Assembly (NCBI GenBank): GCA_018296165.2
Contig: JACKQL020000138.1
Coordinates: 46,800 to 110,799 of the forward strand
Length of the DNA stretch: 64,000 nt
DNA from: Termitomyces sp. T153
Lineage: Eukaryota; Basidiomycota; Agaricomycetes; Agaricales; Lyophyllaceae
Direction of reading: 5' to 3'
A program made the position numbers and the translations under genes. Positions 34,092-44,549 of this stretch are shown here, piece after piece (the first letter of the stretch is position 1; every line of letters starts with the position of its first letter). The notes beneath the pieces are model-generated. The model had not been told where the DNA came from. It did no database searches and worked only from the letters and a program-made list of their open reading frames with translations.

Positions 34092-36824
34092 TCGCTAAAG
34101 GATGCAAATAATCATACTCGACCAAGGGAGGTAGACAACGGGAGGCCATGGAAACTTGGCGAAGTAGCGGCAGCAGTAACTGGATTTGATGGACAAACCC
34201 ATGCAAGCGATCAATCCAATCCTTGTAGACAGAGTTGTCACTATCGTCGACTGGAGGGTCGCCAGGCTGTGGCAGGCATCGCGAGAGGCCATCAGGACTG
34301 TGGAAAGTTCCCTTAACGTGAACCAGCTCAAAGTGAAACATCAAAATCACCATGATCCAGCGGTTCATGCTAGCGGAAGGCTGGATGTTGGGGTTCTGAA
34401 GCATACCCTTAATGTAGCAAGCATCGACTTTGACAATAAGGTTCCTGATGCCAATAAGGTACATCCATAAAGCTTGTAGCGCTTGATAAAGACCATAGAG
34501 TTCCAACTTGGGCTGGCTGAATTGGGCTTCTCTGTCGTTTAGCATGATCAACCCAAAGCAGTTGTAGCAGCGTTCCTTGCGATTATCACTAGTGCATTGA
34601 CAGAGGTAATATCCAACCGCTATGTATGACATATCCACCACTAAGATAACAGGGTCAGGTGATTCATAATCGATAGGAACTAAGGGCTTAGCGTCTCGTA
34701 AAGCTTTCATGAGGTTCCATTGAGCATTTATTTGATTGGGGCCAAACTTGAAAGGGGCACCAACGCAAGTAAGTTTTGTTAGGTTGTTGGCTCGATGGGC
34801 AAAGTTCTTGATGAACATCCTTAGTACTCCAATGGTACCTAGGAAGGCCCAAACTTCTGATAGCGACTTGCAAGGGCCCCATTGCTTGATTAGTGCTAGG
34901 CGACTTTTGTCAGGAATTTGACCACTAGGCATGCAGATGTGGCCTAGAATCTTGAACGTAGGGGCGCAGAGCACAAGCTTGTGACCTGAGAAGGTTCCAC
35001 CGCAGTATTTCATTCGCTGGAGAATTCTGTTGAGAAGTTCAAAGAACTCCCATAGCGCTAGGCAAATGTTCAAGTTAGCGGGATGTTTAGCGGGTTTACT
35101 ATTAACAATCTTCCAGTTCTTGGGTCCTTTAGCGCCAATGTTGTCAATAAAGCTGAGCACGTTATGGGGGATCTCTGGCTGCCAAATAAAGGTAATGTCG
35201 TCATGAAATATAGGCACAGAGTTGGTCCATCCCATTGGCAAGGTCACTAAGCAAAGGGCACCAAACGGAGTCTGGAACGTCGTTAAGTCACGTGATGCTG
35301 GGTTGATAAGTCGCTCATCGTAGCCAACGTAGAGGTCGATGTCACGACCCGTTCCCCAAAACCCCGCACATCGTCCATCAAACCCCCGAACCCCCAAAAG
35401 GACCCCCAACGCTCCGCTGAACTTCCGCCCATGCCCACGCCTACTTCGGCTAACTCCGACACCTCCCCGGCTAACTCCGACAGCCCCCTGGCCAACTTCG
35501 GTGCCTGCCCCGCAGCCACTGACACTTACCCTGGGCTTCCCAAACCCCGAGAACCACCCCCGCTATTCCTGATCTTCGCCCACCCATCATTAACTCAACA
35601 CCCTGCTTCCTCCGACCTATTCCGGAATATCACGACAACCTCGGAACAACCCGCGATCCCATCAACGTATCAGCGCGGCACGATCTTCGATCACAACCGA
35701 CACCCGCCCACTCCGTCAAGCCCCGCCAAGCCCCGCCGCCACAGCCGATGTACCCCGAAGTCCTCCGGTAGTCAGTATATAAGTCATCGAGTAGCTCTTC
35801 GTACTCCAGTCTTGATATTGCTTAACGTTACCTATGGTCTGATTGCTTCCTTTTTGTGTTTCGTGTTCGTTTTCGTATCTCTTTCTCCTTACTCTCAGTT
35901 TCCCGGTCTTATCTCAGTCTCCCGGTCTTATCTCAGTCTCCCGGTCTTATCTCAGTCTCCCGGTCTTGTCTCGTCCCCTTTTCGTTATCGCTCTCGTTAT
36001 CGTTTCGTACCTCCACTCGAATCTACTCTTGTTCCATATTGTCTCGTCTGACGCCATCTCGGTGACGTCGTCTGACCCTTGTGCCCAATTCCTCATCAAC
36101 CCTAACGACCTCACGAATTCCGCGATTATAATTACGAACCCCGACACTCCTTACCAGGTCCGAACCTCACTCTTCGCTCGGTCCCGGACTCCATCAACTC
36201 CAAATGATCTCCCATCAAACCCCGGCTCCGCCCCCATTGATCACACAGCCACCTACTCCCTTGCTTCCGCAAATCTCCTGTACGGCCTTCTGCCTGAACC
36301 CCGCCAAGACCGTCTCATTTCCCCACAATCCGACTTCTCCGGACCTTCCCGGATCTGTCTGGATCACATCTCCCCAATTACCCGTGCAAACCACCAGGAC
36401 CCAGAATGTCTTTGAGTGTCCGGTCACCAATGCAGGGGAATCACGCCCGCCTAGTAAGGACTCGCCCAGTGCAGCTGCGCCCCCGAGGTCAGCGGACCCT
36501 GACAGTCGAGAGTGGCGCCACAGATGCATCCAGCGAAAGATTCTGCAACGTGATCTGGAAAAGGTGGTACTCCAGAGTGGCAGATGGTGACATGAGTGGC
36601 TCAAGACTGTGCACAATCCTGAGCTTACCATTTTTCTTGAGAACGCAAAACCATCGTGAGCGGTAAGTGGAGTTTGAAGGTTCATAGATGCCAGTGCTAA
36701 TTTTGCCACGAATAATCTCGCATATTTCCTTTTCTAGCCCTGGGGGTATGGGGCGACTGTGCTGGACCCATGGTACGTGTGGAATTGTCGGTATGCGTAC
36801 TGGCAGGAAGAAGTCAGGGCGCAA
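34092..36824 (-). pseudogene. gypsy 2 reverse transcriptase and RNase H, split by a solo LTR
   Basis: Pol segment in two blocks, 36824-36505 and 35339-34092, separated by the solo LTR 35340-36504. The first block has IPPGLEKEICEIIRGKI, YRSRWFCVLKKNGKLRIVHS and EPLMSPS. The second has DLYVGYDERLINPASRDL, TTFQTPFGALCLVTLPMGWT and FHDDITFIWQPEIPHNVLSF, then the catalytic box FIDN, where Y/FIDD is expected, so the second Asp has become Asn (GAC to AAC). The connection (ILGHICMPSGQIPD) and RNase H parts (ILVVDMSYIAVGYYLCQ, PKLELYGLYQAL, VDACYIKGML) follow, with SPDGLSRCLPQ at the end. Two insertions and the lost Asp make it inactive. Confidence 0.85.
35340..36504. repeat. Solo LTR (1165 bp) with GTCGA target duplication
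   Basis: Starts TGTCACGACCCG and ends GACCCTGACA, with the perfect duplication GTCGA at 35335-35339 and 36505-36509. It splits the reverse-transcriptase frame of gypsy 2. It is C-rich and CpG-rich compared with its surroundings, so it is a younger or less mutated insertion. Around 35900-35970 it contains a tandem array of about four 18-bp units (CGGTCTTATCTCAGTCTCC). No internal region of this family is seen in the window. Confidence 0.9.
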
Positions 36825-36947
36825 GCTTCCTCATTCAGAATCTTCCCAAGCAAAAGCTTTTTCCTGTTTGGCAACCATGTCGACTAATACATTGATTTCG
36901 TCGCTAGTGAGGAACCCTGTGTTGTGGTCCTTAACCAGTTTCACTTG

Positions 36948-38307
36948 TCACTTGCTAGTGAATTGCTTTGTTGGGACGAAAGGTAGTGGATTCGGATTAA
37001 GCAGAGGGATTGTCGCTAGTGGATTGCCAATAATCTGGTGCTTGATTTGAAAGTCCTCACTAATGTGGCTGGTGACTGGTTTGGTCTTCATAGTGACGGG
37101 CTTGTACTTCTTCTTGACCTGGACTCCTTTTCGCTTAGGGGGTTTGTTAGTGACATATTGAGCGGGGAATGGAATGTTAATGTGGGTGGGGGTAGTGCCT
37201 ATAACACATGTATCAAGTGGTAAAGTCTGTCCAAGAATCAAGGGGTTAGAGGTATCAGTAGAAACAAGATAAGCATGAGGTGGAAGGGACAAATTGGAAA
37301 TGTCACTAGCCATAGTGTAAAGGTATGCTAGTGTGGGATCAGTATGTGCATCAGAATTGGTAAGTAAAACGTCTTTGTCCAAATCACAAGAAGCTATACA
37401 AGTCACTAGGCCAGTTGAATGGTCATAGCTGATAATGATCACTATGTCACTATCTTCTTCAATGCCTTCGGCGATGAAAGCAATGGGGTGCCTCTGTTTT
37501 GAAGTGAACATTTCAGCGGTTGTTCCTCTTGGATTTGCCGCGTGGAAAGGTAGGGATAGTGCACCGTTGGCCAGTATTGGGGTCCGTGATTGTTATGGTG
37601 GTTTCAACATCGCTAAGTGTGTTGACCATACTTTGAGTTGATACATCAAAGGGGTGTCCGAGTAGAATGTCATAGGCGGGGGACCATAAAATGTGGATCT
37701 GGAGGTAAATTGTTATGTTGCCAATAGTGCAGGGTATGTTGCGCGCAAGTCCTAGCGATTGATCCATGGTACCATTAGCGCTCTGCATATTTAACACAAT
37801 GTTAGGGTCATAAGATAGCCCAATGTTGCTGGCAATTTCTGCAGACATCGAAATTATCTGAGAACCACTGTTGTGAATGCATTCCACTTCCTCTTTGTTG
37901 GTGATCAGCATCATGATGCTACAAAGTGACTGAGAATCCTTAGCAACAGTGAGCACCACAGGCTCTTCTCTGTTGGGTAGCGAATCGATGTAAGCTTCAA
38001 CAGGGTCAACAGAAGCGAATGGTGCCTTGTCAGGGGTAAGTCCGTTAGCAGTATTGGTGTTGGATCCAAGCGAAAACTGGGGTTCTTCAATAGCCAATGT
38101 TGGCAAAATATCTTCAAAAATGTCGCTGGGGTCCTGTACCATATTAGCGCTAGTGCCTACCAATTGTTTGGGTGTAACCGCTGTCCTAAACTGATTCCTA
38201 ATGTCATGTGATACTGAGCAAAGTTTGCCAACTGATACTGTAACCTTGGTGCTTAAAACCCGTTCAAAAACTGCCTTGGATTGCTCGATGTTGTAAATAG
38301 GGGGCAT
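36948..38307 (-). pseudogene. gypsy 2 protease and linker region
   Basis: The frame 38307-37513 carries a retropepsin-like domain: ECIHNSGSQIISMSAEIA, where the active-site Asp expected before SG or PG is Asn, then LAxNIPCTIG-like and YDILLGHPFDV. A second frame (37511-36948) encodes a linker (PPKRKGVQVKKKYKPV, EDFQIKHQIIGNPLATIPLL) that leads to the reverse transcriptase. A frameshift or stop separates them near 37512. The protease should process gag-pol; the D-to-N change would abolish catalysis. Confidence 0.75.
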
Positions 38308-38446
38308 AGTTTGATATGCGCCGTTGTTAGTTCTGTCGGGAGCCGCAAAATGCCTGTTAGTGGGGGGGGCGTAGCGACTAGGGATGCCAGAAAACAGATG
38401 GATGGGGGGCTGAGTGACAGGTTCCTTAGCGACGGGCAGTTGTTCT

Positions 38447-39751
38447 TCAGTGACGGTATATGGTATATTCAGGGGCTTTGCCTATGTCAGCAGGCTTAGC
38501 GGCAGGAGCTGGCATCAAATTGGGAGGGGATGAAGTTGCAGAAGTGTCGCTAGTCAATGGGGTTGCCATTGGTGTTGCCTTTGGGGTAACATTTGCTGGT
38601 CGATAAGCTGTGCAGGGAACTTGTATGCCATCAAATTTTTCACCATTCACCTGAGTGCAAAGAGTTTGTGCTCCAAAGCCTCTATCCATTCTTCCTTGCT
38701 TAGTGCTTGGCTCATAGCGATGTCCTGTTGCATTACCTCATGGATTAGCGACTGCTGCATAGCTGCCTGCTCTGGATCTGGGTTAGCGTTAGAAGAGAGT
38801 CTGCCTGTGACGATTTGTCCTGGGTTAAGCTGGTGCCATTCCTCGATGCATTCCATGTATAGTCGCTTGCCAAAATAATCGGGAATCATAGCGCCAGATG
38901 GTAAAATGATCTTGTCTTCAGCATTACAACAAGCCTTACCCTGTAAGATCATTTGCTCCAGCTTTATACAAGTGCCCCGGACCATAGTATGACCAGTTTC
39001 ACCACAAAAGTGGCAAGTGCTGTTAGCGAACTGTTGGCGAGGTTGGGCGTTACTGTTGGTCAACAGAGCTTCCAAACATTCCAGGGTGCTGACAATTGCT
39101 GTAGTGGTCACTAATTCCAAAGTTTCTTGCTTAGGCGCATGTGAAGGGGCGGGTGGTGGTGACATATGAATACCGCTGGTGCCATAACGTTGTCCCAAAT
39201 TCAGGTAGGCCAAGCCAGGTTTCTGCCATGTCATAAGAGACGTATCGAGCCGCATATTCCTTCTTCTGTGTGTCGTCAGCGATGCCACAGTCAGTGAAGA
39301 GATATTCTAGTTCCTTGAAGTATTGGGGGAGTTCCCTAGGGCAACTCTCATCCCACTTAGGCACAGTTGTGTTGTTGCGCGGTGGCATTCTAGCAAGCCA
39401 AGCAATGGGGTTGTTGTTCATGTTAGCGATTGTCAGATTTAACAAGAGAAAGGGGTTAATTGGTGATGAAGGGATAGATTGAGCTTCTAGGAAGAATAGA
39501 GAGTTGGTAGGTGTCAAAGGTGAAAGTGGTGCATCAAGGAAACTTTCGATAAAGGCGCCTGGAAAATCGGCAAGGATTTTGCTAACATCACAAAGGTTTC
39601 TAGTGGTTTTGAGTTTGTCGGCAAGAGGTCGAGGATGGACTGCTGTCGAAGAGTGCTGAGGGGTCCAAAGGGTAGACGGGAGTGGTTCAATAAGGTTTTC
39701 CAAGCGACATTTTGCTTGAGCTCTTGTTTCTGGCAGAATAGTTAATTTCAA
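38447..39751 (-). pseudogene. gypsy 2 gag
   Basis: The frame from 39751 includes MPPRNNTTVPKWDESCP and FKELEYLFTDCGIADD and leads, after a frameshift near 39200, to a segment with one zinc knuckle CHFCGETGHTMVRGTC (about 39005) and a C-terminal Glu/Gln-rich helix (EQAAMQQSLIHEVMQQDIA). A further frame change at about 38650 leads to a Pro/Ala/Thr-rich linker. This is nucleocapsid-type gag of an Agaricomycete gypsy lineage; the breaks make it non-functional. Confidence 0.75.
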
Positions 39752-39776
39752 AGTGCCCTTGCAGTGGGCTCCAAAA
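39752..39776 (-). other. Probable primer-binding site region of gypsy 2
   Basis: Immediately inside the 5' LTR the element's strand reads TTTTGGAGCCCACTGC. Its position fits a tRNA primer-binding site. The tRNA was not identified. Confidence 0.4.
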
Positions 39777-40519
39777 TGATGTGCTCCTATGCCACCTAGT
39801 GCTGTGCAGGAAACCTAAAGAGAGGACCTGACACTAGTCACTAGATAGGGTAGCTGGCAGTAGGAATTAAATAGTTGAGGGCAAGTCAGTAACCGTCCCA
39901 GAGAACTAGAGCAAAAGTTGTGATGTGGGGTAAAGTAGAAAGAAGGCACTATCGCCAGCTGAGGTCATTGTAACAGTGGTGAGAAGAGTAGGGAAAGAGA
40001 AGATGGTAAAGGAAGGAGGGGAACTAGGGGACAAATGTGATCTAGTTACTAGCCAAAGCCGCTAGCGTCGCTAAGTCAAATTAATGTAAATAGGCACCCG
40101 CAGTTGGTACCAAACTAAGTTGAAGTCAAAGTCGAGGAGGCTTGACACTAAGCTGGAGTCAAAGACAGGATAAGGGAAAGAAAGGCAAAGTGTAATCTCA
40201 AGCTGGTAGGCTTAGAGAGAGAGCAGCTAGTCTACTTCAAAGGGGGTTCTCTGTTCTCTTCTCTGTGGGTATGTGTGTGTATGTAGTGTCTATGTACAAT
40301 CAGTATTTATACATTTTGAAGTATAGTATGTGAAAGTCAACAAATGAATACTATAAGTGATGGCGTCTGTCACTGTGCTTATGGTACATACAAGGCATCA
40401 GTCTGTAACTAAATGAAAAATCCTAGGCAAAGTCTTGGTGATGCTTAATTGCTAGCAAAAACCAAAACAAGAAAAGAGTCCAATGTCAACACCTGAAGCG
40501 TAGACGCCATTCAAGTATG
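39777..40519 (-). repeat. 5' LTR of gypsy 2, outer end missing
   Basis: Matches 29607-30345 of the 3' LTR at about 98% identity and stops abruptly at CAAGTATG (40519). The remaining 350 or so bases (element U3 end) are absent, so the promoter end is lost through deletion or replacement. Confidence 0.9.
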
Positions 40520-40789
40520 ATCTGGATATGCATAAAACATTATGTAGGATAATATTGCTTTCAATATCTCTCCTTAAATCAATGCACACAGACTTATCTC
40601 TTAAAATATCTTGTGGCCAAACATCCGAGATGACTCAACAACTTTGCATTTTGCTAAAGAAGTCTATCCAGAATTTGAAACACATGAACCGTAAAGGAGG
40701 CTGAATCTTCTGCACATAGGCAAGTAGCTACTAGTGCAAAGAAATCAGCCAAATACAAGCATCTGAGCCTATTTTACTATCAAATAAAC
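40520..40789. other. Unidentified short stretch
   Basis: Sequence between the truncated gypsy 2 LTR and the gag-only element. No frame or repeat recognised, and it does not continue the gypsy 1 chromodomain. Confidence 0.4.
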
Positions 40790-41023
40790 TGTTGAAGTAG
40801 CTGGGATGTCTGCATGAGACACCCCCCTTTAGATACCAATACATACATACATCATAGTTCAGTTCCATGATATTTTGTGAATTTTCCACACTATAACAAG
40901 ACTGCTTGTGTCATCTCATGTTTGGCACATCATGTGCATCTCTGTGGACCTTAAAAGGTTTCTATGTTCCTCTTGTATGTTTTCTTGTGTTCTCCCACCC
41001 CTTCATCATCCCTACCTTTAACA
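40790..41023 (+). repeat. Left LTR of the gag-only element
   Basis: 234 bp, ends TGTTGAAG and CTTTAACA, aligned over its whole length with 42155-42390 with scattered, mostly transition differences. Confidence 0.8.
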
Positions 41024-41141
41024 GGTTATGGGCCCCAGCCCCAAATTTAATCAACCCATTGCTGCTTTCTTGTGCTTTGTTCACATGTCACATCAACCAT
41101 TATATCCTATTAACTTCCTCATTTGTTCTTGACCACATTAG

Positions 41142-42081
41142 AAAATTGATGATTCTAATTGGTTCATATGGACCCAGAAAATGATGGGTGCTCTTCACAC
41201 CATTGGCATGACTGGGATTGTTACTGGCAAGATCCCTGCACTTAATCTGGAGGAGAAGAAGGATTGGGATAGGTCAGATGGGATGCTCAGTGGGTGCATT
41301 TATGGAAGGGTCTCAGATGAGTATAAGTACCTTGTTCAGTACTGTGAGACTGGTACCACTGCCTGGGCTGCTCTCAAGGCTTGTTTCAAAAAGTCAACTA
41401 TTGGTAACTGCATGACTGCTTGTGCAGCATTCTACAAAGTCCAGTATGAGCCCAGTTGCCCTATCTTTGTCTATATTCAGGCTCTTCAGTCCACTAAGCA
41501 GAAGCTTACTGCATTTGGTGTCCAAATTGACAATACCAACTTCAAGGATGTCCTCATACATCTTGAAGATTCCTTCCATACTGTTTGCCTCAGCATCCTC
41601 ACCCAGTCTCCCAAACCCTGATCTTGCCAAGATCAAGGTGATGCTTGCCAGCTCTGCTGCCACTGACTCTGTCACTATTAAGTTAGAGGATGCTCTTGTT
41701 GCTCAAGGCCAGAGCTCTGCTAGGTATCACAACTCATTGGTGAATGACAAGGGTCATCACTGGTGCAATATCAAGTCTGATAGTTGTCATTGCTGTGGCA
41801 GGAAAGGTCATCATGCTTATGTCTGTATGTATGACATGCCTTGCAGTATCAAGGACCATTCTATGAAGAACCTCCACTCTGGCTCATCCTCCCCTCCACC
41901 CTCCCACTCTCCACCTCACCATGCTCATATTGCTCATGCCAACCTGGATTCTGTTCTGGTTCAGGCTGGCTCCACCTATGCTAATCTATTTGGACCTGAT
42001 CCCAATGATTTTGACCTGACTTTTGATGATGAATGGTATGCAGCACTCTCTGCTCAGGAACAAGCACCTTATGTACTTTGA
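41142..42081 (+). pseudogene. copia-type (UBN2) gag of the miniature element
   Basis: The frame begins around IDDSNWFIWTQKMMGALH, a typical copia gag N-terminal block, and runs to about 41605 (YEPSCPIFVYIQALQSTKQK, LIHLEDSFHTVCLSIL). A one-base frame change near 41600 then leads to SLPNPDLAKIKVMLASSAA, a zinc knuckle CHCCGRKGHHAYVC (about 41790), a Ser/Pro/His linker and an acidic end (DPNDFDLTFDDEWYAALSA) with TGA at about 42079-42081. No ATG precedes the first block in frame; a TAG lies just upstream. The gag would package RNA; the frameshift makes this copy defective. Confidence 0.75.
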
Positions 42082-42154
42082 TGGATAATTTGGATTTGGT
42101 GGGAGTTGTGTTGTTTGGTAGAAGTATTTCTTGTGTCAAGTTGGACAGGGGGAG

Positions 42155-42390
42155 TGTTAAAGTAGCCAGGATGTCCACATGTGACACCCTCCTATAGATA
42201 CTAACACAGATATACATTATAGTTCAGTTCTGTGACATTTTGTAAATTTTCCAAACTATTGCAATACTACTGCTGATGTCATCTCATGTTTAGCACATCA
42301 TGTGCATCTCTGTAGACTGAAAATGTTTCTGTGTTCCTCTTGCATATTTTCCTCTGTTCTTCTGGCCCTTTGCCATCTCTACCTCCAACA
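42155..42390 (+). repeat. Right LTR of the gag-only element
   Basis: 236 bp, ends TGTTAAAG and CTCCAACA. It directly follows the polypurine tract. Confidence 0.8.
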
Positions 42391-42539
42391 AAAATCTGGA
42401 TCCTTTACACTCAATAATCCAGAATTCATTCAATGGTTCATGATCCAGAAGCAATCTGATGCTTTGGTACTACAGCTTCTTATTCAACCCAAATTGTGAG
42501 CTGGCATGAACATCCTTCTCAATCTGTTTTAATATAATC
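42391..42539. other. Short unassigned stretch
   Basis: No gene or repeat recognised. Confidence 0.4.
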
Positions 42540-43215
42540 TAATAAGGATGAAATGGAACATAGACAAGCCAAGGCATTTTATGCACAAACTAATAAAAAT
42601 TAGTTTGAAAAGCAGATTGCTCTACATGAGCACCAAAATGCCAGATCTCATGCTATGAAAGATATTGTTAAAGAGGAAACTTTACCACCAACCAACTCAG
42701 AGGAACATCACTACATTTCAAGGACCAGAAAATTGTCTATCAATCTTCTACAATGGTTGCAGAAGCATAAAAATGACCTTGCTATAAGAGTATGTCCAGG
42801 TTTCACTAGTTTGTAGCTAAAGTACTAAAATCATAAATCAGAACTTCATGGCTAAACTCATTGATTATTTCTTGACATGAGATGTTGAAATCACAGATGA
42901 ACATTGTGAAAATCTTATCATTCAATCATCCATGAGCACAAGACTTTGCATATCAACTACACTACATATGATAATTGACATGATCAAGATACAATCAATC
43001 CACATCAACAGTCTGATGTGATGGTTCTTGCAGATAATGATGATTGCAGATTTCATCACTACTGGTATTTCCATGTTGTGAAGATGTTCCATGCAATGGT
43101 GCATATTTTAGGAAGTGGAGTATTTCAGTGATTAGAGCTCCTTTGGGGTTGTTGTTATGGGCTTGATTATCAAGCTAAATCAGGCCCTGTCAAGAAGCAT
43201 ATGTATCAAATTGAC
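42540..43215 (+). pseudogene. Transposase C-terminal fragment, probably Plavaka-like
   Basis: Broken frames read EETLPPTNSEEHHY and LSINLLQWLQKHKNDLA, then LHINYTTYD, QDTINPHQQSDVMVLADND, HHYWYFHVVKMFHAMVHI, LLWGCCYGLDYQ and KKHMYQID. The INYTTYD, DIMVLA-like and PYWYA-like succession is one I associate with C-terminal regions of Agaricomycete DDE transposases related to Plavaka. Many stops. It may belong to a different element from the fragment at 3042-3912. The family assignment is from memory and only moderately sure. Confidence 0.45.
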
Positions 43216-43400
43216 CCTCCAACCAATCCACCATGCACATTGTCTTTTCTCTGGTTGAGTGAATGTCACTGGAGCCATGTGAACTGGATCTGGCTATGAT
43301 AATGCTTTGACCTTGGAGAGTGGGTTACCATCAAACATTCCCTCTCCCATGATGGTTAGTGGATCTGATGTATCCAAAGTAGTGATCTCGATCAAAAATG
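43216..43400. repeat. Repeat shared with 62095-62290
   Basis: Shares the order CAATCCAC..TGCAC..TGTCTTTTCTC, then TGGATCTGGCTA or its variant, then CTCTCCCATGA..GTTAGTGGATC and AAAGTAGTGATCTC with 62095-62290. It lies downstream of TypA copies 2 and 3 and is absent from copy 1. On the minus strand, 43548-43294 is open and reads FLIEITTLDTSDPLTIMGEG; no family recognised. Confidence 0.65.
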
Positions 43401-43989
43401 GGCATGGTGGCTCAGCTGGCACCATCATGTCTTTAGGGATAGCATAAGCATTCCCAAGTGGGACCATGGGGTTGTTAGTTTGATTCCTGTGTGTAATGTG
43501 GCCTTTGGCAGAAAACACCTTAGACACTGCACCTGGCTTATTCAACACTGCCAGAAGCTACTGCCCACACCAGTCTGACTAGGGAGGCTGTGTTGTATAT
43601 ACTGCTTTGGAATGTACTAATCAGCATGTGATGGTGACCCCACCATGCTCATGACCAATCAGAAAATGGAGAGGTTTTCCTGGTTTGATGGATTTAGGAG
43701 AGGGATATGGACCAAGTGTTGGAAAAAGGAACTCACTGACCAAGCATGTCATGGCATGGGTAGACATGATGATAGGGTGTCAATATAGCTGCCAAAGTAC
43801 CATGTGGCCCATCATTTACAGTGCCATCCAACAGAAGTTGTATTCCCAAAAATAGTGTCTGGGCATGGATAGGGGCCTGTCATGAGACTCCTGCTGGGGT
43901 TCAGCTAGAGGAAGGCATGAGCTGTGCTGATTGGGCTTCATGGCCCTACACCAACCAACCACTAGCCATCCCTTACCAAGTGTAGCTGT
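43401..43989. other. No recognisable gene
   Basis: Apart from the 5' part of the minus-strand frame mentioned for 43216-43400, I see nothing that can be named. Confidence 0.35.
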
Positions 43990-44486
43990 GTTTAGAGTTG
44001 GGAGTGCACATTAGTAGCAGATAAGTTTGGGATTTGAAGTGGGAAGTAGTAGTAGTATGAACCTCTGATGGGATCAAATTGTAGTAAAATGGCTATGAGG
44101 TGTAACTGGCATACCTTGAAAAAGTATCTGGCTGGAGTACATACTGGATGTGTCTGTAATTTAGGACACAATTGTTCATGTGTAAAATGGGTATTTAAGT
44201 AAATAAAATGAAACATCATCATCATCATCTCAATAAAAAATAACAATGGCAATTTGAATATAACATTCAACATAAGTGTGGAGTGACTCATAATCAACGG
44301 GTTTTTCTGGGTCATTTGCAATATAACAAAGACAGAACACATTGATCTAAGTGTCAAGAGGATTTATTCATCAATATTATCAAGACTCAATGGGATGCAG
44401 TCCCATTCAAACATTTCATGTAAAAGAACTCATACACCAACCAAAATCAGAGATGAGTTGTCTCAATCATTAACACCACACCAAGT
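43990..44486 (-). repeat. 3' flank of TypA copy 2
   Basis: Inverted counterpart of 23379-23851. It matches through AAACATTTCATGTAAAAGAAC, the TCATCATCATCATC run and GGCATACCTTGAAAAAG. The match ends near 44108, where copy 1 has the gypsy 1 LTR. Confidence 0.75.
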
Positions 44487-44549
44487 GTGGGAGGTATATA
44501 CTATCTATCTAGTCTCTACTACTACCCATATATCCATCTAAATACACCA

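Larger units (their letters stand above)
29607..40519 (-). mobile_element. Ty3/gypsy element 2 with nested solo LTRs and an antisense gene
   Basis: About 10.9 kb in minus orientation. The 3' LTR is 29607-30701 and the truncated 5' LTR is 39777-40519, in the same orientation. A polypurine tract lies at 30702-30712 and gag starts just inside the 5' LTR. Two solo LTRs interrupt pol (32981-34091, same family but inverted; 35340-36504, another family). A spliced gene lies on the opposite strand between integrase and the 3' LTR. The element sits inside the chromodomain of gypsy 1. The outer end of its 5' LTR is lost, so no target duplication can be seen. Confidence 0.88.
40790..42390 (+). mobile_element. 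Miniature LTR element carrying only a copia-type gag
   Basis: 1.6 kb. LTRs 40790-41023 and 42155-42390 both start TGTTrAAGTAGC and end in AACA. A primer-binding site GGTTATGGGCCCC (41024-41036) is identical to that of the copia element at 11769-16913. A polypurine tract ACAGGGGGAG (42145-42154) follows the gag stop after about 65 bp. There is no protease, integrase, reverse transcriptase or RNase H, so it would depend on another element's enzymes. No matching target duplication is seen (TAAAC against AAAAT). Confidence 0.75.

Noticed and set aside
35431..36415. Long Pro/Ser-rich plus-strand ORFs of about 190-206 codons
   Set aside because: They lie wholly within the C-rich solo LTR 35340-36504. 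They are open because of composition and have no protein-like conservation.
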